NCBI GenBank assembly: GCA_029891385.1
Contig: CM057228.1
Span: 71,191,523-71,255,522, forward strand
Reading direction: 5' to 3'
Length of the DNA stretch: 64,000 nucleotides
Source: Erythroxylum novogranatense
Lineage: Eukaryota > Streptophyta > Magnoliopsida > Malpighiales > Erythroxylaceae
The notes beneath the pieces are model-generated. The model ran no database searches. It had not been told where the DNA came from and saw only the letters and a list, made by a program, of their open reading frames with translations. Of this stretch, positions 56,795 through 64,000 are shown piece after piece (within the stretch, counting starts at the first letter, position 1; every line of letters starts with the position of its first letter). A program made the translations under genes and the position numbers.

Positions 56795-57655
56795 TTGCGT
56801 GCTTTAATTAGAAGCAATGTAAAGACTTGGGAAGAACTTTTGCCATTTGTTGAGTTTGTTTATAATAGAAGTGTGCATTCTTCTACTGGATTTTCTCCTT
56901 TTGAGATTGTGTATGGTTTTAAACCACTAACCCCTTTGGATCTTGTGCCTATTCCTTTAAGTGAGATCTCTAACTTAGATGGGCTTAAAAAGGCTGAAAT
57001 GGTTAAGGCCGTTCACAATAAAGCACGAGAAAGGATTGAGAAGAGAAATCAACAAGTTGCTACCCAAGTGAACAAAGGAAGACGCATGGTAACCTTTGAA
57101 CCAGGAGATTGGGTATGGGCGCACATGCTCAAGGAACGGTTTCCTTGCAAAAGAAAATCTAAATTGGATGCTCGTGGTGATGGACCATTTCAAATCATTG
57201 CTAAGATCAATGACAATGCATACAAAGTTGATCTTCCTGGTGAGTATGCTGTTTCTAGTACCTTTAATGTATCTGACCTATCTCTTTTTGATTTTGATGA
57301 AGGTGAAGATTCGAGGACGAATCATTTTGAGGGGAAGGGAAATGATACAAATGGCATTCAAAATGCTACAAGCAGCAATTTGGAAAATGGAGCTAAAGTG
57401 CAAGGCAATGTCATGGGAAATCATATTGAGGTTGTTCAAGCAAAACAAGATCATTCAAGTGCCAGCATGGAAGGTTTTCCCAGTATGGAAAGTTTTGTCG
57501 GTCCAGTCACAAGGTCCCGAGCAAAGCGTCTGAAGGAGCAACTCCAAACTTATGTGCAAAACCATGTTCAAAGTGGGCTATCCAAGTATGGCAAGTCCAT
57601 ATATGGAAATGTTTTGGAGCCTAAGTATGTCTACATAATTGGGCTAACAGACTAG
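56795..57655 (+). CDS. Integrase C-terminus of element C with LTR-encoded tail
   Basis: 286 codons: [100 protein letters not shown] and FEGKGND at the polypurine tract (57329-57342). The last 104 codons are in the 3' LTR and include GPVTRSRAKRLKEQLQTYV, stopping at 57655. The tail is open in all family C LTR copies here, which argues it was under selection. It corresponds in position to the CR motif of CRM elements, linked to centromere targeting. Confidence 0.88.
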   Translation: MRALIRSNVKTWEELLPFVEFVYNRSVHSSTGFSPFEIVYGFKPLTPLDLVPIPLSEISNLDGLKKAEMVKAVHNKARERIEKRNQQVATQVNKGRRMVTFEPGDWVWAHMLKERFPCKRKSKLDARGDGPFQIIAKINDNAYKVDLPGEYAVSSTFNVSDLSLFDFDEGEDSRTNHFEGKGNDTNGIQNATSSNLENGAKVQGNVMGNHIEVVQAKQDHSSASMEGFPSMESFVGPVTRSRAKRLKEQLQTYVQNHVQSGLSKYGKSIYGNVLEPKYVYIIGLTD

Positions 57656-58267
57656 TTTGGGATGTTTGTGTTTTGAGCTTGTTTTGGGTCAAATTTGGGT
57701 TTGTTTGTTATGGGTTGTTTTATTTGTCTCTTTTGGGGTTAGAACAAGTGAAATGGGCCACATTTCAAGAGGGCCAAGTTGGTTTTAATCTCTCCTATTT
57801 CAGACGTGGTTTATGGGTTTAATTTAGCTTTTTAAGTTAGAATACATGGGCCCTTATTATTCTACTTAAGCCCATTTCGAAATCCATTAGGTTTAGGTAT
57901 AAATTAAGCATGTTTTAGGGTTTTGGTGGCTCTCATATTCAGATCTCCATCTTATTCTTCTCAGCAGCCACCTCCTCTCAACATTGAAGAGAGAGTTTGC
58001 TTTCTTTTATGTTTATGCGCAAGGTGTTCTTACTGATTGCAATTGAGTTTATCTTTTGTTATCAATTTTAATTCTTATTTCTTGTGTTCTTGAGTACTTA
58101 ACTGATTGGGGTTCAAGGGGATTTCTGCAAATTAACTTGGGTTCTTGTCATAAGTGTTCTTGGGTGTAAGAACAAATATTATCCTGATTGCTTTGTTGAG
58201 AAACAAATTCTGATTTGATTGGTAACGAGTTCTAAGGGACGATTAAGTATCTCGGGGTTCCGCATCA
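57343..58267 (+). repeat. 3' LTR of C (family C)
   Basis: 925 bp from TGATACAAATGG to CCGCATCA, then GCAAG. TATA-like TATAAATT at 57898-57905. Confidence 0.94.
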
Positions 58268-58827
58268 GCAAGAAAAGACAAAACTAGGAATTAAACTCAA
58301 CCCTAAACCTGAATTAACAAGAACATTCCAATCTGTCCCAATTTGTCAAGAACTTAAAGATAAGCAATTATATCAAAGACACACGTTTTGAGCAAAGAAA
58401 GTAAATCTTGAAACAATAACGTGTTTCTTGATGCAAGAAAACAAGTCTGGATGAGTTTCTTGAATGAAGGATGTGTTCTTGATGAATCTTGAATAATAAA
58501 GAAACGAAATTAAAGAATTCTTGAATGATCAGATTCGTTCTTGATGAATCTTGCAAGCAAATCAACTCAAACTCACAAAGATTCACAATCTGGATTTTCT
58601 TTTTCGTTTTTCTTTTTTCTTCTTTGTTCTTTCTTTCTTTCTTTTCTTCTTTTTCTTTCTTTCTTTCTTTCTTTTCTTTCTTTCTTTCTTTCTTTTCTTG
58701 CTTTTCTCTTTTTCTTTCTTTCTTTTCTTTTTTTCAAATTTGAATGATAAACTAACTATAATAATGAAGAACAAACAGAAAATTAAATATAAAGATTGAA
58801 TTTAAAACCTAGGCTCGATACCAAAGA
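58268..58827 (-). other. Leader of H, unit 2 (distal part) with TTTC tract and primer site
   Basis: Continues the leader split by element C at GCAAG. TTTC tract at 58597-58737; primer-site remnant GGCTCGATACCA at 58812-58823 with one base lost. No gene; the poly-Phe/Ser and Lys/Arg frames here are simple-repeat artefacts. Confidence 0.8.
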
Positions 58828-59588
58828 TGATATGGCAAGAACCTAGAATCAATGTCTAGATCACCTCCGCTTTCAATGATTGTTCCTAAACCTAAATTCA
58901 ATCAATCTAACAAGACCCTTCACCCCCAAAACAGCAAGGATTTGGTAACAAAGAGTATAAAGATTGTAGGAATTGAATTAACGTCACAAGTTAGAACTTA
59001 CTTGATAAGTTGAATCAATCCTTAAGGTAAAACAAGCAAGAATCTGAATTCTCTCTTGAAGAATGCTTTCTAATTTTTATTCATCTGTCAAAAACTCGTG
59101 TTCATGCCTAAAGCAAGGGTTTAAATACCCTTTGCAATGTAAACCTTAACAAAGATAAACTAAAAACCCTAAAGAAAGCCCAAAGTTTCAAAAAAGCCTT
59201 CTTGAAACAAATCTGCCCAAGAATAAATCCCACATGGATTTGAGCTTTAAAACTAATTAAAATTAACTAGTCCTAGTCCAAATAGGATAAGAAAACCACA
59301 AAATAGGAGACTAACTTAAGTGGGGCGAATTGGGCTTTTAAACTAGGCCCACAAGTTTGGTTCCTTAAAATAAAACATGCACATGACTTTTTTAATGAAG
59401 CACATGCACACTTAATGCAAATCAGCCCATGAAAAAGTCTAAAAGAAGTCCGCATGCCCTTTATAAGATAAAATAAGCCCAAGCCCAATTATTAGACTTG
59501 TGCTTGTGAAAATTGGCTAAGTGTTAGCCCTCTTGGTTTGATGCCTCCAATGTGCACACACACTTAGGTGTCCTCGTAAGCTCTTCCC
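58828..59588 (-). repeat. 5' LTR of H, unit 2, cut by B2
   Basis: Family B LTR starting TGATATGGCA. It breaks at CTCTTCCC where B2 begins; an uncut LTR continues CAAGCTTGATC. The remainder should lie right of the window. Confidence 0.88.
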
Positions 59589-60495
59589 TGATACGGCAAC
59601 AACCTAGAATCAATGTCTAGATCACCTCCGTTTCAATGATTGTTCCCAAACCTAAATTCAATCAATCTAACAAGACCCTTCACCCCCAAAACAGCAAGGA
59701 ATTGGTAACAAAGAGTATAAGATTGTAGGAATTGAATTAACGACATAAGTTAGAACTTACTTGATAAGTTGAATCAATCCTTAAGGTAAAACAAGCAAGA
59801 ATCTCAATTCTCTCTTGAAGAATGCTTTCTAATTTTATTGATCTCTCTAAAACTCGTGTTCATGGCTAAAGCAAGGGTTTAAATACCCTTTGCAATGTAA
59901 ACCCTAACAAAGATAACCTAAAAATCCTAAAGAAAGCCCAAAATATCAAAAAGGCCTTCTTGAAACAAATCTGCCCAAGAATAAATCCCACATGGATTTG
60001 GGCTTCAAAACTAATTAAAATTGACTAGTCCTTGTCCAAATAGGATAAGAAAACCACAAAATAGAAGACTAACTTAAGAGGGGCGAATTGGGCTTTTAAA
60101 CTAGGCCCACAAGCTTGGTTCCTTAAAATAAAACATGCACATGACTTTTTTAATAAAGCACATGCACACTTAATGCAAACCAGCCCATGGAAAAGCCTAA
60201 AAGAAGTCCCCATGCCCTTTATAAGATAAAATAAGCCCAAGCCCATTGATTAGACTTGTGCTTGTGAAAATTGGTTAAGTGTTAGCCCTCTTGATTTGAT
60301 GCCTCCAATGTGCACACACACTTAGGTGTCTTCCTAAGCTTTTCCCCAAGCTTGATCAACAAAACTTCTTGAAGTTCTTGTGAAACAAAAGCTTGTACAT
60401 AAATATGAAATTGTGCTTTAAGCTTGTTGGAGCGTGACCTTGTAATTGGACCCATTGGCATCCTCAAGTCTCCATTGCCTTGGTGAGTTGTATCA
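59589..60495 (-). repeat. 3' LTR of B2 (family B)
   Basis: 907 bp, TGATACGGCA to GTTGTATCA. Tail motif GPITRSRSNKLK in the reversed frame near 60426-60461. Confidence 0.92.
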
Positions 60496-60679
60496 TTCCT
60501 CCTCCTCAAAAGGATTCGGCCTCTAATCAAGACCTACATTATCAAAGGAGATAAATTAGAAACATTAAAAATAGCACTAACACTATACTCTCCTGGCAAA
60601 TCCACCCTATAGACATTATCATTGATGCTCAAGCACTTGAAAGGACCATCCCCTAGGATCAAGCTTGGACTTCCTTTGT

Positions 60680-62176
60680 TTAGAAATCTCTCTTCCTGAA
60701 GTGCACCCAAACCCAATCTCCAGGTTCAAACTTCATCACCCTACGCCCTTGATTGGCTCTTTGAGCATACTTCTTGTTCTTTTCCTCAATATGCTGCCTA
60801 GCTTTCTCATGTATTGTCTTAACCAATTCGGCCCTTTGCTGCCCATCTACATTAACAATCTCATTCAAGGGTAAAGGCAACAAATCCAACGGAGTTAATG
60901 GGTTAAAACCATACACAGTCTCAAATGGACAATAACCTGTAGAAGAATGAATGATTCTATTATATGAAAACTCAATCAAAGGCAAACAATCTTCCCATGC
61001 TTTCAAATTTTTACCCACAACAGCACGCAATAAAGATCCTAAGGTTCTATTAACCACTTCAGTTTGTCCATCTGTTTGGGAATGACAAGTTGTAGAAAAC
61101 AAAAGTTTTGTTCCCAATTTATTCCATAGAACACGCCAAAAGTGACTTAAAAACTTAGAATCCCTATCTAAAACAACGGTTCTAGATAACAAGTTAGAAT
61201 CTGATTTGTACAAATCTTTTATATACTCAAACCCAATCAACTTAGAACTAAGAGAAGAGATTAGACCATACCTCCTAGACAATGCATCAGCGATCACATT
61301 TTCTTTACCTTGCTTGTATTTCACGACATATGGAAATGTCTCTATGAACTCCACGCACTTAGCATGTCTTTTATTTAACTTACCTTGGCCATTAAGATGC
61401 TTCAAACTCTCATGATCTGTGTGAATCACGAATTCAGGAAAAACAACTCTATACTCCTGCAAAAGAGAAACAACACTAGTAGGCAAACAAGGGTCAAGGT
61501 CAGATTCATTAAAATAAGCTTGCTTGTACAAAAGTACAAACAAACATCTCCTTTCCACACAAGCAACCCTTACATCTCTCATTTTTGCATAGTGGTTTTG
61601 TTTCTTTCTACCCTCTCTCTCATTTGGGCCTTTTAATTGAATTTCTTTTGAGGCTTCTTTCCCCACTTTTCTTCTCTTAGTCTCAGCCTCACTTTCTCTC
61701 TTTTCTTTTGATTTAGATTTCTGCTCCCCTTTTGCAAGGTTCTCAACCTTCCCCTCAATTTTAGTATTGTCATGCTTTTCTTGAAGTTTTTTGTCCTGTC
61801 TTTGTAGCATTCCCTCCATACTCCTTTTTAATTGCATTTGGTCCTCATATACCTCTTTTGGTGCCAATGGAGCAAGAACAAATTTTTGATCTCCCATAGT
61901 AAATGAATACCTATTCTTAAAACCATCATGTAACACTGTTCTATCATATTGCCAAGGTCGACCGAGCAATAAATGACAAGCATGCATAGGTACAACATCA
62001 CAAAGTACTTGATCAGAATACTTTCCAATGGAGAAAGATACAAGGACTTGTTTATTTACCTTGATTTCTCCCATGTCATTCAGCCATTGTAGTCTATACG
62101 GCCTAGGGTGTTTCAAGCACTCCAACCCTAGTTTTTCTACCATCAATGTACTAGCCACATTAGTGCAGCTTCTCAT
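60680..62176 (-). pseudogene. Protease-linker-RNase H-integrase fusion of B2
   Basis: 498 open codons. It starts just after the protease active site ([20 protein letters not shown]), because 29 bp encoding the IIDGG centre are gone. [22 protein letters not shown] linker and RT leader follow. [11 protein letters not shown] is joined to [16 protein letters not shown] (no RT), then [24 protein letters not shown] is a second join into the integrase at [20 protein letters not shown], losing the zinc domain and first core Asp. [11 protein letters not shown] and the C-terminal WVWVHFRK follow. Long yet open, it lacks complete catalytic sites. Confidence 0.87.
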
Positions 62177-62638
62177 TCACTAGGCATCTGGAATGAAAAA
62201 TATTTTCCCTTTGCTCAATTCCATCTTCCTTCACTTGAGCATTCAAAACTCGCCTAGTAACAAGTAATTCACCCCTAGGTGCATCATCAACTTCCACATC
62301 AGAACAATCTTCCAACTCAGGCATGGAAGCCAAATCATCTTCTTCATCTTCGAACACAATGTTTTCATCTTCCACATCATCATATTGATCTTCATACTCA
62401 TAGCGCTTGTGAGTTGGCTCCCTAGCATTTTGCCTCCTTCTTGCACCATTAGATGAAGCCTCTCTTGTAAATTCCTAATGGCTTGATCTTGTCTATCAAA
62501 TTTATCATTGACAACCCTGAACATGTTCTCAATCCTTTGGAATTGATGTTGCATAGCGTCCAAAGTAAAGAATGTGTTGATTAGCCTCACTATTCTTTCC
62601 ATCTTTTCACTACCTTTACTATCCTTTGAATTTGTCAT
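62160..62638 (-). pseudogene. Gag N-terminus and protease leader of B2
   Basis: ATG at 62638 ([12 protein letters not shown]), then indels near 62600 and 62465 shift the frame around the helix [20 protein letters not shown]. The acidic join [20 protein letters not shown] shows the capsid core deleted. The frame ends at NEKLH after the 29-bp protease deletion. Confidence 0.78.
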
Positions 62639-63609
62639 GATGTAAAACCTGCAAAACACGTTAGAATAGCTCTCACACACCCTCACGTGTTCCTCTCTAA
62701 ATCAGATTGAAACCCTCGTGTTTCACTCAAGAAGATGGCTTTACCCTCAAATGAGCTTACACACTCTGCCTTTTATCACTTTAGATTCTAGCACGCTTTT
62801 ACTTGTCCGGATCAATAACTACCAACCAAATAAGCACAACAGCAACGTAATTCAAAAGGAAAGCAACGAATACCTAAATAAAGGAAGAAAAACACAAATC
62901 TAGATGCAATTTAATGTAAAGAAAATAATGAAGACGAAAATAAACACATACTAGATGGAGAAAACGATGTGAACGATTTTTGGTGCCAATTGAGCAATAT
63001 GAAACAAGATTACTCAATGCAAGTGTAATGGAAACAAAAGGACAGCAAACAAAAAAACAACCAAAGAGTTGAAGAAAAGACGAAACTAGAATTAAACTCA
63101 ACCCTAAACCCAAATTAACAAGAACATTCCAATCGCCCCAATTACTCAAGAACTTAAAGATAAGCAATTATATCAAAGACACACGTTTTGAGCGAAGAAC
63201 GTAAATCTTGAAACAAGAAAGTGTTTCTTGGTGCAAGAAAACAAGTCTGGATGAGTTTCTTTAATAAAGGATGTGTTCTTGATGAATCTTGAATAATAAA
63301 GAAACGAAATTAAAGAATTCTTGAATGATCAGATTCGTTCTTGATGAAACTTGCAAGCAAATCAACTCAAACTCACAAAGATTCACAATCTTGATTTTCT
63401 TTTCTTTTTTTCTTTTTTTAATTTCTTTCTTTCTTTCTTTTCTTTCTTTTCTTCTTTTTCTTTCTTTCCTTCTTTCTTTTCTTTCTTTCTTTCTTTCTTT
63501 CTTTTCTTTTCTTTTTTTCTTTTTTTTTTCGAATTTTAATGATGAACTAACTATAATAATCAAGAACAAACAGAAAATTAAAGATAAAGATTGAATTTGA
63601 TACCAAAGA
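62639..63609 (-). other. Leader of B2 with TTTC tract and decayed primer site
   Basis: The conserved block is mutated here (CACACCCTCACGTGTTCC near 62676-62693). TTTC tract at 63396-63530. The primer site is shortened to TTTGATACCA at 63595-63604. No gene supported. Confidence 0.75.
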
Positions 63610-64000
63610 TGATACGACAACAACCTAGAATCAATGTCTAGATCACCTCCGTTTCAATGATTGTTCCCAAACCTAAATTCAATCAATCTAACAAGACCTT
63701 TCACCCCCAAAACAGCAAGGAATTGGTAACAAAGAGTATAAGATTGTAGGAATTGAATTAACGCCACAAGTTAGAACTTACTTGATAAGTTGAATCAATC
63801 CTTAAGATAAAACAAGCAAGAATCTCAATTCTCTCTTGAAGAATGTTGAAGAATGCTTTCTAATTTTATTGATCTCTCTAAAAACTCGTGTTCATGGCTA
63901 AAGCAAGGGTTTAAATACCCTTTGCAATGTAAACCCTAACAAAGATAACCTAAAAATCCTAAAGAAAGCCCAAAATATCAAAAAGGTCTTCTTGAAACAA
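63610..64000 (-). repeat. 5' LTR of B2, partial at window end
   Basis: Starts TGATACGACA and follows family B LTR sequence to the last base. A short direct duplication (GAAGAATGTTGAAGAATGC) lies at 63837-63856. Confidence 0.9.

Larger units (their letters stand above)
39883..58267 (+). mobile_element. Element C: near full-length CRM-like retrotransposon, holds nested D and F
   Basis: LTRs 39883-40684 and 57343-58267, perfect 5-bp target duplication GCAAG (39878-39882, 58268-58272). The interior minus the 11.2-kb D insertion is about 5.4 kb: leader, Gag, protease, RT, RNase H and IN, broken by a few indels. It sits in the leader of element H. In unit 1 only its left LTR remains at the same site, so C inserted before the tandem duplication. 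Confidence 0.93.
37299..59588 (-). mobile_element. Element H, unit 2: family B fragment interrupted by element C
   Basis: Right to left: partial 5' LTR (58828-59588, cut by B2), primer site, leader, element C inserted at GCAAG (39878-39882 and 58268-58272), rest of leader, Gag N-terminus, protease, RT and integrase-tail fusion ending at 37299. It matches unit 1 element H including its private stop codon and fusion point. Confidence 0.85.
59589..64000 (-). mobile_element. Element B2: family B non-autonomous element, reverse strand, runs off window
   Basis: 3' LTR 59589-60495, interior 60496-63609, 5' LTR from 63610 past the end. It shares with B1 the Gag-core deletion and the exact RT/RNase H join ([11 protein letters not shown] to [10 protein letters not shown]). 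It adds its own deletions in protease (29 bp with the active-site Asp) and integrase core. The polypurine complement TTCCTCCTCCTC is at 60496-60507. It is inserted in the H LTR; TTCCC (59584-59588) may be the target duplication, with the other copy outside. Confidence 0.9.

Overview
The window reads as repeat-only plant nuclear DNA. I found no host gene, tRNA, rRNA, bacterial operon or CRISPR array. Almost every long reading frame is a Gag, protease (PR), reverse transcriptase (RT), RNase H (RH) or integrase (IN) fragment of a Ty3/gypsy LTR retrotransposon. The initiator-tRNA-Met type primer sites (TGGTATCA(A/G)AGC) and the mix of two plant lineages support a land plant, probably a dicot; I cannot name the species. 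One lineage looks like the CRM (centromeric) chromovirus clade, because the integrase tail runs into the 3' LTR and ends in a GPxTRSRAKxLK motif. The other is Athila-like. Together with the dense nesting this suggests pericentromeric or centromeric heterochromatin, which is an inference.

Left part (1-12258): the right end of an LTR of family C (1-1038) abuts an odd block of alternating pyrimidine-purine, cryptically simple DNA. That block is split into three pieces (1039-2930, 8368-9508, 10563-11393) by a young family B element with a perfect AATGG target duplication (2931-8367) and by a solo LTR of family D (9509-10562). An unassigned 0.86 kb stretch with a CpG-rich patch follows.

Middle and right (12259-64000): two copies of one composite locus lie in tandem. 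Unit 1 is 12259 to about 28457. Unit 2 starts at 28458 and runs past the window end. Each unit carries, in order, the Athila-like integrase, a non-coding 3' region, a polypurine tract, a 68-bp palindrome, Athila-like Gag, a truncated LTR of family B, an unassigned segment, and a minus-strand family B element (H). Unit 1 continues with a second, gag-only family B element (B3, 20988-25347) and then Athila-like protease/RT/RNase H. Unit 2 was later invaded by element K (28692-32364, in the Athila-like integrase) and by a nest: C (39883-58267, TSD GCAAG) in the H leader, D (42656-53881, TSD ATGGT) in C gag, F (42961-46747, TSD CATGT/CAAGT) in the D LTR. Element B2 (59589 to beyond the end) sits in the H LTR.

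Five CRM-like families (B, C, D, F, K) have unrelated LTRs but share one plan: tRNA-Met primer site, purine-rich leader tract, a conserved leader block around AAACACGTGAGGGAGTG, Gag, a protease with an IIDGGSC centre and, where retained, RT-RH-IN. Several copies are non-autonomous. Four family B copies lack the Gag core, and two of these (B1 and B2) also share one RT/RNase H deletion junction. This suggests that deleted forms were themselves mobilised in trans.
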